Shown here piece after piece: positions 1 to 9,200 of a stretch of 64,000 bases of DNA. Every line of letters starts with the position of its first letter. Position 1 is the stretch's first letter. The notes below the pieces were generated by a model, which searched no databases, was not told the DNA's origin, and saw nothing but the letters and a program-made list of their open reading frames with translations. This stretch comes from Paracoccus wurundjeri (GTDB lineage: Bacteria > Pseudomonadota > Alphaproteobacteria > Rhodobacterales > Rhodobacteraceae), in contig NZ_JAUUTZ010000008.1 in the NCBI RefSeq assembly GCF_030678915.1, positions 1 through 64,000 of the forward strand. Reading direction: 5' to 3'. The position numbers and the translations under genes are program-made.

Positions 1-17
1 CGCGCCCAAATTTATAG

Positions 18-1802
18 GTGCCCGGCGCGGCGGCCGCGCGGTGCGTCGTGCGGTCCCGTGTCCACCCACCCCCCGCGGCGGGGGGGGGGGCGGGCGGGCC
101 CGCGGCCCGCCCGGCGCCCCCCCCCCCTCCTGCGGGTCAGCAGCCGCCGGCTGTGGATGCCTGGGGAAAACCGGTCCCTCCGCAGCAACCCGGAGGTCCG
201 GGCGCGTCGCCTTTCGGCAGGCCCGCTGGCCCGGTCGCGGCACCCTTTGGTCAGGCTCAGCCCGGTTCCGCTTCGCCCTTCGGCGACAACCGGCCCGGGG
301 GCTCGCCTTTTGGCGCGGCGCAGGAAGGGCAGACCTGGCTGGGGCATCCGGCACCGGCGCAGAATGCCAATCCCGGGCAGATAGGCCGCGCGTCGGGTTC
401 GGACGCGCCGGGGTTCTTTCCCGATTTCAACCGCGGCGGTCAACAGCAGCCTGCCCGGCAGGCCCCGCGTATCGCCCTGCACGAAGCGCTGCATGTCCGT
501 GAACTGGGCGCGGCATCTTCCGCAAATCCGCTGCTGGCTTCGGCAGCCAGCCTGCTGATCCTGCTTGGACGATTGCGCACCGGTCTGGTGGAATTGCAGG
601 TTGCGCCGTTGATGGAACACGTGACTCGCGAAATCGACCGTTTCGAACGGAACGCCCTGACTGCGGGTATCGGCCAGCACGAGGCGTTGGTGGCGAAATA
701 TGCGCTGTCGGGAACGGCGGATGATATCGTGCAGAACCTTCCGGGCAGCGCCCGTGGCGACTGGCAGCAATATTCGATGGTCGCGCGCTTCTTTCACAAG
801 CGCGATTCCGGCGTCGGCTTCTTTCAGGAGGCCGAGAAGGCGATGCAGGCGCCAGCGCAGCAATATAATCTGCTGGAATTGATGCTGGTCTGTCTATCGC
901 TGGGCTTCGAGGGGCAATTCCGCACCATGCCCAACGGAGCCGCCGAACTTGCCCGGATCAGAAGCGCCATTTATGAAAGCCTCCGGCGCGTCAATCCGCG
1001 TCCTGCCGAAGATATCTCGGTCACATGGGAGCCCGTCGTGCAAAGCAGCGGACGGCGGTTCGGGGCGATCCCGATCCCGGCGGTTCTGGGAATCGCCGCA
1101 GCGATGGTGCTGGGGGTGTTTACGGTTTTCGTTACACTGATTAACCGTGACGGAGCCGAAGCGGCCGAGGCGATGCGGGGTTTGCATCAGGGCGTTCCGA
1201 TCATCCAGGTTGACCGGACAGGCAGGGATGTCGAGGTGAAACCCTTTGTGGCGGAGAACACGCAGTTGGACCGGCTCCGCGAGGCTTTTTCGCAAGAGAT
1301 CTCGGACGGGTTGGTCAAGGTTGAAGCCAAGGGCGATTACATCGCCATCCGGGTGGGTAATCTTCAATTGTTCGATACTGGCGCTGTTGAGGTCAAACCG
1401 GGTTTCACCGATCTGGCCGAACGCATTGCCGAGGTACTGAACAGTGAGCAGGGTCCGGTCCTGATCGAAGGTCATACCGACAATGTGCCGATGTCCGGGC
1501 GTGGTCAGTACAAGGATAACTACCAGCTTTCCGAAGCCCGCGCCGAAGGCGTGGCCGAGGTGCTGCGACCACTGCTTTCCGATGCATCCCGGATTGACGT
1601 GGAAGGCCGCGGCGAAGACGAACCCGTTGCCGATAACGCCGCACCCGAGGGACGGACCGAGAATCGCCGGGTCGAGATCATGTTGGCGCGCGAAGGTACA
1701 TATGGCGACGCGGTGACTGGCGATGCGGAAGCCTCGGGCGGAGAAGTCGCGCCCGAAGCGGAAACACCCGCAGATAACGCCGGGACGGAGGCGCAGAATT
1801 GA
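18..1802 (+). CDS. tssL: Type VI secretion protein TssL (DotU/IcmH) with C-terminal OmpA domain; 5' end unreliable
   Basis: Inner-membrane component of the T6SS envelope complex, partner of TssM, with a C-terminal peptidoglycan-binding domain. After a Pro/Gly/Gln-rich N-terminus, a DotU-type helical domain spans roughly residues 168-337, a single transmembrane helix lies near 349-375 (AAAMVLGVFTVFVTLI), and an OmpA-like domain covers about 447-559 (LIEGHTDNVP, LSEARAEGVAEVL, ENRRVEIML). This is the usual order for evolved TssL proteins. The first ~40 codons are not credible protein: they cross an 11-G tract and an 11-C tract that form an inverted repeat, and an in-frame TAG precedes the GTG at 18. 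Trustworthy sequence begins around base 128. The stop overlaps the tssM start (TTGA), so the two are translationally coupled. Confidence 0.88.
   Translation: MPGAAAARCVVRSRVHPPPAAGGGAGGPAARPAPPPPPAGQQPPAVDAWGKPVPPQQPGGPGASPFGRPAGPVAAPFGQAQPGSASPFGDNRPGGSPFGAAQEGQTWLGHPAPAQNANPGQIGRASGSDAPGFFPDFNRGGQQQPARQAPRIALHEALHVRELGAASSANPLLASAASLLILLGRLRTGLVELQVAPLMEHVTREIDRFERNALTAGIGQHEALVAKYALSGTADDIVQNLPGSARGDWQQYSMVARFFHKRDSGVGFFQEAEKAMQAPAQQYNLLELMLVCLSLGFEGQFRTMPNGAAELARIRSAIYESLRRVNPRPAEDISVTWEPVVQSSGRRFGAIPIPAVLGIAAAMVLGVFTVFVTLINRDGAEAAEAMRGLHQGVPIIQVDRTGRDVEVKPFVAENTQLDRLREAFSQEISDGLVKVEAKGDYIAIRVGNLQLFDTGAVEVKPGFTDLAERIAEVLNSEQGPVLIEGHTDNVPMSGRGQYKDNYQLSEARAEGVAEVLRPLLSDASRIDVEGRGEDEPVADNAAPEGRTENRRVEIMLAREGTYGDAVTGDAEASGGEVAPEAETPADNAGTEAQN
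80..127. repeat. G11...C11 inverted repeat, probable contig-end artefact
   Basis: Eleven G (80-90) followed by CGGGCGGGCC, then after a loop at about 101-104 the near-complementary arm ends in eleven C (117-127). The right arm carries three extra bases. Such a snap-back palindrome lying inside the start of tssL suggests a sequencing or assembly error and not biology. Confidence 0.6.
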
Positions 1803-4800
1803 GATTGCTGGGGCTGAATATCCGCTTTCCCCGCTGGAAGAAGCACGCATGGTGGCGTTGGACGGTAACGGCCCTTGGCATTCTTCTGCTATGTGCCGCG
1901 ATCTGGATCGGTGGCCCGATGACCGGATGGGGGCCGCTGGCGACCCTGTGGTTGCGCCTGACGCTGATCGGAGCGATCCTTTTCATCTTCTTCCTGGTGC
2001 TGTTCATCCGCTGGCGCCGCCGGGTTCGCGCGGCACGCGAAATAGAAGATGCGATGATCCCGGTCGAGCCCGAGGGCGATGGCAAGCTGCTTGCCGAAAA
2101 GATGCAGGAGGCCCTTGCGGTTCTTAAGAAATCCGGTGGCGCATCCTCGCTTTACGATTTGCCCTGGTATGTCATCATCGGGCCTCCGGGGGCGGGCAAG
2201 ACGACCGCGCTTGCCAATTCCGGCCTGGATTTTCCGCTTGCGCAGGAACAGGCGGTATCGGGCTTTGGCGGCACGAGGAACATGGACTTCTGGTTCTCGG
2301 AAGAAGCGGTGCTGATCGACACTGCGGGCCGGTATACCACGCAGGACAACGACTCGGTTGCCGATAAGGCCAGTTGGGATTCATTTCTTGATCTGCTCAA
2401 ACGGACCCGTCCGAACCGCCCGATCAACGGCGTGATCCTGTCTTTCTCGGTCGAAGACATGATGAAAGACGATTCAGGGTCCCTGACCCGTCATGCCGAG
2501 ACCGTTCGCGCCCGTCTGGCCGAACTGCACGAGCAACTCAAGATCGATTTTCCGGTCTATGTGATGTTCACCAAAGCCGACCTTATCGCCGGCTTCCGCG
2601 AATATTTCAGCAGCTACAGTCTGAACCGCCGCAAGCTTGTCTGGGGCGTGACTTTCCAGAACAAGGATCGCAAGGCGATCACCCACGAATCCGTTCCGGC
2701 AGAGTTCGACCGGCTGGTATCGCGGCTGTCGGACGAGATCATCGACCGTCTGTCCGAAGAACCCGATGGCGTGGCGCGTATCGCGATTTTCGGCCTGCCC
2801 GGGCAGATGGCGCTGTTGCGCGACAATGTCTCTTCCTTTCTGCGCAGGGTTTTCGAGCCGACGCGCTACAAGACCAACGCCATTCTGCGCGGCTTCTATT
2901 TCACCTCGGGCACGCAGGAAGGCACGCCGGTCGATCAGGTTCTGGGTGCGATCCAGACGCCGGACGCGCCGATGGGCTTCCAGTCCGCCTTCATGTCGGG
3001 CAAGGGCAAAAGCTTCTTCATCCATGACCTCCTGCGCCGGGTGATTTTTCCCGAACAGGGTTGGGTGTCACATGATCTCAAGGCTGTCCGGCGCAGTCTG
3101 ATGATCCGCACGGCGGTGTTTTCGGCAATCGCCCTGGTTACGGTCGGTGCCGTTTCGGCGCTGGGCTACAGCTATTGGAAAAACTTCCAGCTTGTGCGTA
3201 CTGCCGAAGGGGAAACCCGGTCCTACAAGCTGGCGGCGCAGGAGGAACTGGCCCGCGACGTGATCGACGATACAGATCTGCGGCCCATCGTGCCTTTGCT
3301 GAACGATCTGTCCACGATGCCCGCCGGATATGGCGACAGTCAGGATACCAGTTTCTGGGAGGGATTGGGCCTTGGTCAGCGTGACCGTCTGAACCGTGTC
3401 GCGACCGAAAGCTATGCCGAAGCGCTGGAGCGGATGCTGCGTCCACGTCTGATCCTTGAGCTTGAAACCCGGATTCCGGAAATCATCGCTTCGGGCGAGA
3501 TGACCGAGATCTACCGGGCGCTCAAGGTCTATCTGCTTCTGGGCAAGCAGGGCGAGACACAGGATGACGACGCGATCCTGACATGGTTCAATCAGGCATG
3601 GCGGCAGGAATATCCCGGTCGCACGGGGCTGGAACTGATCGACCAGCTGCAAATCCACCTTGAGGCCATGTTGTCTCTGGATGACAGACGCAATCTTCTG
3701 GTGGATCTGGATCAGGCAACGGTCGACCGCGCGCGCGCCGCAATCGCACAGCTGCCCCTGGACGAACAGGCCTATGCCTTGATCAAGGATGGCGCTCTGG
3801 CCGCCGGGCTGAGCGATTGGAACCTGCAAGAGGCCGCCGGTGGCGACATGGCTGCGCAGGTCTTTACCACAAGAGACGGGCAGGATCTGTCATCGCTGAC
3901 AGTGCCGGGGCTCTATACCTATGAAGGCTTCTGGTCCTATTTTTACGATCAGCTGGCAGTCGTCGGTGAGGAACTGCGCCGCGATCAATGGGTGCTGGGC
4001 GATCTTGCGAATACCGCCGAGATCGAAAGCCGTCTTGCCCGTCTGGACCGCGATCTGCTGGAACGTTACCGCAGGGAATTCATTTCTGCGTGGAACGGTG
4101 TTCTGAACGATATAACGCTGACTTCGATGGTTGCCGACAAGCCGAATTACGCGGCGCTCAGAACCGCGGTTTCCGCTCAGGCATCGCCGATATTGGAACT
4201 GGTCAAGGCGGTTGCGACCCAAACCAATCTCAGTCGCGAATATGAACAGCTTGAAGGTGCTGATCTGGCAGCCCTGACAGGTGAAGGTGGGGAAGAAAAC
4301 GGTGAACAAGGCGGCGAGGGTGGCGCAGTCGCCGGAGCTGTCGGCAAGCAGCTTGGGGACCGCCTGCGTTCGCGTTCCAGCGGTGTGCAGCGTATCCTGC
4401 TTGACGCGGCGGCCCAGCAGGGTGGCGACGCCTTGCCCGGAGGTGGTGGCGGGAATGGCGATCCGGGCGAAAGCAATAGCGTGACCGCTCCGATCGAGGC
4501 GATCACCAAGGAGTTCGAGAACTGGCATTTGCTGGTCGAGGGCGAAGCGGGCCAGCGGCCTGTCGACACGCTGCTGGGCAATCTTGGCGCCATCTGGGAA
4601 ACATTGCGAAACGCAGAATATAATCCGGAAATCGGCCCCGAAATACTGCCTCCGCTATTGAACAAGCTGACACAGTACAATTCGCAATTGCCCGATTCCC
4701 TGGCGCGGATGGTCACGCGGGCAGAAGGCGATTTTCGCACCGGGGCCTCGGACGCAAGCATCGAAACGATGAACCGGGAACTGACCGACCGCGTGACATT

Positions 4801-5455
4801 CTATTGCCGCGATGTGATCACCACGTCATATCCTTTCGCGGATTCCTCTCGCAGCCTGTCCATCGCCAATTTCTCGCGCTTCTTCGGCCCGGGCGGCGAG
4901 ATGGATAAATATTTCGCTGAATTCCTTGAGCATTATGTCGAACGCACGGATGAAGGGTTGAAATGGCGCGAGGATGAAGAGATCACCAAGCGGCTTTCGG
5001 CGAATACGCTGAAGCAGTTCGAGCGTGCCGAGCGGATTCGGCGGGCCTTCTTTGCCGGAGGAACCTCGGAACCGTCGGTCGAGATTACCATCAGCCAGGT
5101 CGATGCCCATCCCACGGTTGAAAGCGCCGCACTCGCCATCAATGACGAGGTGGTGCAGACCGCAACCGGCTCGCTTCCGCGTACTGTTGTCTGGCCCGGC
5201 ACGGGAAAATCGACGATCCTGCAACTGTCGCCGCCTCAGTCGCGCCAATCGGTCTTGCGGTTCGAAGGCAGTTCCTGGACCTTCCTGCAATTTCTGGATG
5301 CGGCCAGTTACAAGCAACAGCAGGGTGACACTTTGCGCGCAACCTTCATGCTGGACGGGCGCAATATAACCTATGATTTCACCATCAATGCGCTGGTCAA
5401 TCCGTTCACCATGCCCGAACTTCGTGAGTTTGAATGTCCGCAGAGCATCGACTGA
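1799..5455 (+). CDS. tssM: Type VI secretion membrane protein TssM (IcmF)
   Basis: Large inner-membrane and periplasmic subunit of the T6SS TssJLM envelope complex. 1218 residues, normal for the family. Two transmembrane helices near the N-terminus (about residues 15-36 and 50-70), a cytoplasmic GTPase-like domain with Walker A GPPGAGKTT at about 128-136, a third helix near 437-460 (AIALVTVGAVSALGYSYW), then a long periplasmic part ending in the IcmF C-terminal beta domain. A Gly/Glu-rich stretch at about 827-850 interrupts the periplasmic region. The start is TTG, placed by the TTGA overlap with the tssL stop. The 3' end overlaps tagF by 22 bases. It acts with the upstream TssL. Confidence 0.95.
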   Translation: MRLLGLNIRFPRWKKHAWWRWTVTALGILLLCAAIWIGGPMTGWGPLATLWLRLTLIGAILFIFFLVLFIRWRRRVRAAREIEDAMIPVEPEGDGKLLAEKMQEALAVLKKSGGASSLYDLPWYVIIGPPGAGKTTALANSGLDFPLAQEQAVSGFGGTRNMDFWFSEEAVLIDTAGRYTTQDNDSVADKASWDSFLDLLKRTRPNRPINGVILSFSVEDMMKDDSGSLTRHAETVRARLAELHEQLKIDFPVYVMFTKADLIAGFREYFSSYSLNRRKLVWGVTFQNKDRKAITHESVPAEFDRLVSRLSDEIIDRLSEEPDGVARIAIFGLPGQMALLRDNVSSFLRRVFEPTRYKTNAILRGFYFTSGTQEGTPVDQVLGAIQTPDAPMGFQSAFMSGKGKSFFIHDLLRRVIFPEQGWVSHDLKAVRRSLMIRTAVFSAIALVTVGAVSALGYSYWKNFQLVRTAEGETRSYKLAAQEELARDVIDDTDLRPIVPLLNDLSTMPAGYGDSQDTSFWEGLGLGQRDRLNRVATESYAEALERMLRPRLILELETRIPEIIASGEMTEIYRALKVYLLLGKQGETQDDDAILTWFNQAWRQEYPGRTGLELIDQLQIHLEAMLSLDDRRNLLVDLDQATVDRARAAIAQLPLDEQAYALIKDGALAAGLSDWNLQEAAGGDMAAQVFTTRDGQDLSSLTVPGLYTYEGFWSYFYDQLAVVGEELRRDQWVLGDLANTAEIESRLARLDRDLLERYRREFISAWNGVLNDITLTSMVADKPNYAALRTAVSAQASPILELVKAVATQTNLSREYEQLEGADLAALTGEGGEENGEQGGEGGAVAGAVGKQLGDRLRSRSSGVQRILLDAAAQQGGDALPGGGGGNGDPGESNSVTAPIEAITKEFENWHLLVEGEAGQRPVDTLLGNLGAIWETLRNAEYNPEIGPEILPPLLNKLTQYNSQLPDSLARMVTRAEGDFRTGASDASIETMNRELTDRVTFYCRDVITTSYPFADSSRSLSIANFSRFFGPGGEMDKYFAEFLEHYVERTDEGLKWREDEEITKRLSANTLKQFERAERIRRAFFAGGTSEPSVEITISQVDAHPTVESAALAINDEVVQTATGSLPRTVVWPGTGKSTILQLSPPQSRQSVLRFEGSSWTFLQFLDAASYKQQQGDTLRATFMLDGRNITYDFTINALVNPFTMPELREFECPQSID

Positions 5456-6138
5456 ACGTCGCAGGGATCTATGGCAAGCATCCGGGTTTCGGCGATTTTA
5501 TCGCCTCGGGGTTGCCGGATTCCTGCCTGAATCCCCTAGGCGACTGGATGCAGGCAGCATTGGGCGAATGGCGGGCGCAAATCGGGGAAAGCTGGCAAAA
5601 CCGTTTCGATCTGTCTCCGCGCCTGAATTTCTGGATCGGTCCGGCATTGCTTGGCGGCGAGGCGCTGCGCGGCATCTGGACTCCGTCGCATGACCGGACC
5701 GGGCGCCGTTTTCCGCTTATCGTGGCACAGGTAACCACGGGACCGGCGCCGGTGACCGAGCCGTCGCAAGATTTCTATATCGCCGCCTCGACCGCATTGA
5801 CCGGGCTGCTGGACAGCGATGGTTTCGACCCGCGCGACGTGGCAAACCGGCTGCAATCCGAACTTCCCGGACAGGTCTCCCCGGGAGGACAGCCGGGCTG
5901 GCCGACATTCTGGGCCCTTAATCCCGAACTTGGGCCTGAAACATTGCTTGAAAATTTGCGCTCTGCCGATCACGCACATGCCGTCACAGCTAGAAGTTAT
6001 TGGTGGTTTGCCGGCGCTTCGACCCCTGCATCAGGAGTACTGGCATGTCAGGGCTTGCCGGGCCTGTCCGAACTGGACTGGTTGCTTGCGGGTGGGCGGC
6101 AGGCGGACGCAGCACCCGGTGGGGAGGATGTGGCATGA
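5434..6138 (+). CDS. tagF: Type VI secretion-associated protein TagF
   Basis: TagF is known in other bacteria as a post-translational repressor of T6SS firing, acting through the FHA protein and linked to the PpkA/PppA threonine phosphorylation pathway. The 234-residue product has the family signature at its N-terminus (GIYGKHPGFGDFIASGLP, then LNFWIGPALLGG and TGRRFPL). The ATG at 5434 lies inside the end of tssM. Its stop overlaps the next start as ATGA. The placement directly before a PP2C phosphatase and a Ser/Thr kinase supports the regulatory role. Confidence 0.9.
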   Translation: MSAEHRLNVAGIYGKHPGFGDFIASGLPDSCLNPLGDWMQAALGEWRAQIGESWQNRFDLSPRLNFWIGPALLGGEALRGIWTPSHDRTGRRFPLIVAQVTTGPAPVTEPSQDFYIAASTALTGLLDSDGFDPRDVANRLQSELPGQVSPGGQPGWPTFWALNPELGPETLLENLRSADHAHAVTARSYWWFAGASTPASGVLACQGLPGLSELDWLLAGGRQADAAPGGEDVA

Positions 6139-6902
6139 ACGAGACGAATCGCTGGTTCTCATTTCAGGTGGGTGCGCTGAGCGACAAGGGGCGGATCAGA
6201 TCGCATAACGAGGACAGCATCGGCGCATTCTCGGATATCGGCGTCTGGGCCGTTGCGGATGGCATGGGCGGACATGCCGCCGGCGACGTGGCCAGTGCGA
6301 TTATCATAGAGGAACTGGGCTCGCTTGGGATCGCCGTCGATGCGCAGGATCAAAGGGCGCGCGTACTTGAGCGGCTGGACCGCGCGCATCTGCGGATCGC
6401 CGAACATGCTCGTCAGAACCAATTGGGCACGGTCGGCGCGACCATCGCGGCGCTACTGATCCATGATGCCGAATTCAGTTGCATCTGGGCGGGTGACAGC
6501 CGGATATATCTGCTGCGCGACGGTCAATTGACCCCTTTGACACGCGATCACAGCGAAGTTGCCCAACTGATCGCCTCTGGCGTCATGAGCGAAGCCGAGG
6601 CGCGGCTTGCGCCGGGCCGGAATGTCATTACCCGGGCCATCGGGATCGGGGAAAAGGCGAATCCCGAAATCGCGGGCGGGGTGATCAAGCCCGAGGACCG
6701 CCTTCTTCTGTGCTCGGACGGGCTGACCGAGCATCTGGACGATGCCGAGCTTGCGCATCTGTTGATACAGCCGATGCCCGCACCAGAACTGACGCGGAGA
6801 CTGATCGAACTGACGCTTGAACGCGGCGCAAAAGATAATGTCAGTGTGATCGTGCTGGACTGCGCCGCGAAGGAGGAAGCACTGCAGGCGCAGGACGAAT
6901 AA
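6135..6902 (+). CDS. pppA: PP2C-family protein phosphatase, T6SS phosphoswitch (PppA-like)
   Basis: Metal-dependent Ser/Thr phosphatase expected to reverse phosphorylation by the downstream kinase. 255 residues. PP2C metal-site motifs are present: RSHNED at about 22-27, VADGMGGHAAGD at about 40-51, CSDGLTEHLDD, and KDNVSVIVLDC near the C-terminus. The ATG at 6135 is chosen because it overlaps the tagF stop (ATGA) and begins just ahead of the conserved GALSDKGRIRSHNED segment; a longer in-frame start at 6000 would run through tagF. The kinase gene begins three bases after its stop. Confidence 0.92.
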   Translation: MNETNRWFSFQVGALSDKGRIRSHNEDSIGAFSDIGVWAVADGMGGHAAGDVASAIIIEELGSLGIAVDAQDQRARVLERLDRAHLRIAEHARQNQLGTVGATIAALLIHDAEFSCIWAGDSRIYLLRDGQLTPLTRDHSEVAQLIASGVMSEAEARLAPGRNVITRAIGIGEKANPEIAGGVIKPEDRLLLCSDGLTEHLDDAELAHLLIQPMPAPELTRRLIELTLERGAKDNVSVIVLDCAAKEEALQAQDE

Positions 6903-6905
6903 CCG

Positions 6906-9173
6906 ATGACCAAGGATGATCCTTCCCGCAAGACCGACCCGCCCGAGCCATTCGGACCGAATGAGGTCGTAAAGAAGAAGGACAAGCCTGTCGCTTCCAG
7001 TGAATCCGCTGAAGATGGCGCGACAGAAGACAGGACTGTCTTTTCCGAACCTGACGAGTCGAAGCCCGAGGTGGGGCCCGAGATGGAGGACGATATCCGG
7101 CAGGTATCGGGCTCACCGGACAATGCGCAGGCGGATGCTGATGGTGACAAGACGGTATTTTCCGGCCTCACGGCTGCGAATGAAGGCGGGGAGGAGGATG
7201 CGCCGCGAACGATGATCTCATCCGATGGGCCGCCGGTCTCACCGATGCCGTCGTCCGCGGACCCCACCGTGATCGGCGAGCAACCGGCGTCTGGGGCCGC
7301 AGAGATCCGCATCGTCGAACCGGGCACCCTGATCAACAATAATTACCGGATCGTGTCGCTGGTCAGTTCCGGCGGTATGGGCGAGGTATATCGCGCCGAG
7401 AATGTCTTTACCGGCGATCCGGTGGCGGTGAAGGTGATCCTGCCGAATCTGGCGCAGGATGAATCGGTTCTCGACATGTTCCGGCGCGAGGCGCGGGTGC
7501 TGGTTCAGCTTCGCGACGAGGCGATCGTTCGCTATCACAATTTTGTCCTTGATGGCGGGCTGAACCGTTATTGCCTGATCATGGAATTCGTCGAGGGGCG
7601 TCATCTCGGCGCGCGGGTCAAGGAAGACGGCCCCTTGTCCGACGATGCCGCGATCACGCTTTTCCGGCGGCTTGCGCGAGGGCTTGAGCGCTCTCACAAC
7701 CGTGGGGTCACGCATCGTGACCTGTCCCCCGATAATGTCATCCTGCGCGATGACAGGATCGACGAGGCGGTTCTGATCGATTTCGGTATCGCCCGCTCGA
7801 CCGAGTTGGGGGACGGGCTCGCAGGGCGATTTGCCGGGAAATTCAAATATATCGCCCCCGAACAGCTTGGCCATTTCGGCGGCGATATCCAACCGGAGAC
7901 CGATGTTTACGGGCTGGCCCTGCTGATGGCGATGGTTTTGCGGGGCAAGCCTTTGGATATGGGAGATTCGATCGTTTCCGCATCTGCGGCGCGTCAGGCC
8001 ATCCCGGACCTGACCGGAGTTTCGCATCGGTTGCTTCCGTTATTGCAGCATATGCTGGAGCCGGATCCCAAGCGGCGTCCCGGAACAATGGGCATAGTGC
8101 TGCGAATGCTGAACGATCCGGCGATGATCCCGGCGCAGTACCGTTTGCCCCTGTGGACCGCGACCGGAAACTCTTCCGGCGACGATAGCGATACGGGCGG
8201 GCTCCAGACATTGATCGGGCAAACCGGTTCGCAGGATTCCAGCAGCCCCTTTGCGCGGCCGCCAGAGGCAGGGGTGATGGAAAGCGCGTCTTCGGGAATT
8301 CCACCGGCCAAATTGGAACGAAGTCGGGTATGGACCATCCTGATTGCGGTCATCGTTCTTGCTCTTGCCGCTGCGGCAGGCGGGGGGTGGTGGATGACGC
8401 GCGATAGCGGGCAACCTCCACCGGTTAAGGAAGCCGTGATAGAAGAACCAAAGGAACTTGCGGCGCGGGATACATCCACGCGCGAAGGTTTTCTGGCATC
8501 CCAGTCCTTGCCCGCATGCAGTTTCGTGGATCGGATCGCCATCGGGCAGAATGCCGGGATGGTATCCGTTCTCAGCAATGCCGACTTTCCGTCATCCGGG
8601 CTTGTCGATGCCTATGAGGCCGAATTCGGCGCGCGCCCGACGATTATCGAAACGCAGGTCATGCCGCAGCATTGCCCGGCACTTGAGTTTCTGCGCGAAG
8701 TCTCGGGGCGTCCTGCCGCTCCGCCCATGCTGACGGCCACGATTCGCTTGGCGGATGAGGGGTATCAGCTTATCGGTGACGTGAATGCTGATACGGCCCG
8801 AAATCTTTGGCTGTTTCTGGTTTCTCCGACTGGCGGAATCTACGATCTGACCGGGCAAAGCAGTGAAACTTCGGATGGCCGTCGGTTCGGCGTGGGTATT
8901 TCGGCGGTGCAGGCAGATGACAATCCGGCGGCTGCTCCGTTCCTGCTTGTTGCCCTGACCACAGAAAAGCCAATCGCGGCAGTCGCCGCCGCGCCAGCAG
9001 GAGCATCGGCCGACGAATTGTTGCCACGGGTGCTTGAGGAATTGCGTGCCAATGAAGAGAATCCGGCGGTCAGTGTTCTGGCGTTGCGTGCAGAGGCACC
9101 TTCTGATGCGGCTGTTTCCGACGATGCTGAGGACTCCGAATCAGATGATGCGGACGAGGAAGCCGGCAACTGA
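6906..9173 (+). CDS. ppkA: Transmembrane Ser/Thr protein kinase of the T6SS (PpkA-like)
   Basis: 755-residue Hanks-type kinase, the presumed activating arm of the T6SS threonine phosphorylation pathway. Residues 1-140 are acidic and disordered-looking and carry four short threonine motifs (T44 in DRTVFS, T83 in DKTVFS, T102 in PRTMIS, T121 in DPTVIG). The kinase domain starts at about 147: glycine loop SSGGMGEVY, VAVK lysine at K176, HRDLSPDN at 270-277, DFG at 292-294. A transmembrane helix lies near 474-496 and the remaining ~255 residues would be periplasmic. The Lys usual in HRDLKPxN is Ser here, but the catalytic Asp and metal ligands are kept, so activity is expected. I do not recognise the C-terminal domain. 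Last gene of the run. Confidence 0.88.
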   Translation: MTKDDPSRKTDPPEPFGPNEVVKKKDKPVASSESAEDGATEDRTVFSEPDESKPEVGPEMEDDIRQVSGSPDNAQADADGDKTVFSGLTAANEGGEEDAPRTMISSDGPPVSPMPSSADPTVIGEQPASGAAEIRIVEPGTLINNNYRIVSLVSSGGMGEVYRAENVFTGDPVAVKVILPNLAQDESVLDMFRREARVLVQLRDEAIVRYHNFVLDGGLNRYCLIMEFVEGRHLGARVKEDGPLSDDAAITLFRRLARGLERSHNRGVTHRDLSPDNVILRDDRIDEAVLIDFGIARSTELGDGLAGRFAGKFKYIAPEQLGHFGGDIQPETDVYGLALLMAMVLRGKPLDMGDSIVSASAARQAIPDLTGVSHRLLPLLQHMLEPDPKRRPGTMGIVLRMLNDPAMIPAQYRLPLWTATGNSSGDDSDTGGLQTLIGQTGSQDSSSPFARPPEAGVMESASSGIPPAKLERSRVWTILIAVIVLALAAAAGGGWWMTRDSGQPPPVKEAVIEEPKELAARDTSTREGFLASQSLPACSFVDRIAIGQNAGMVSVLSNADFPSSGLVDAYEAEFGARPTIIETQVMPQHCPALEFLREVSGRPAAPPMLTATIRLADEGYQLIGDVNADTARNLWLFLVSPTGGIYDLTGQSSETSDGRRFGVGISAVQADDNPAAAPFLLVALTTEKPIAAVAAAPAGASADELLPRVLEELRANEENPAVSVLALRAEAPSDAAVSDDAEDSESDDADEEAGN

Positions 9174-9200
9174 ACTTTGCAGCCGGTAGCTGTTCAAAGA

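Noticed and set aside
7700..7800. The kinase as a pseudokinase because HRDLSPDN lacks the usual Lys
   Set aside because: The catalytic Asp, VAVK lysine and DFG are all kept, and HRDLSPDN is seen in active bacterial kinases.
9174..9200. A terminator between the kinase and sixA-like genes
   Set aside because: The stem CTTTG/CAAAG with a 3-bp inner stem is too weak to call.
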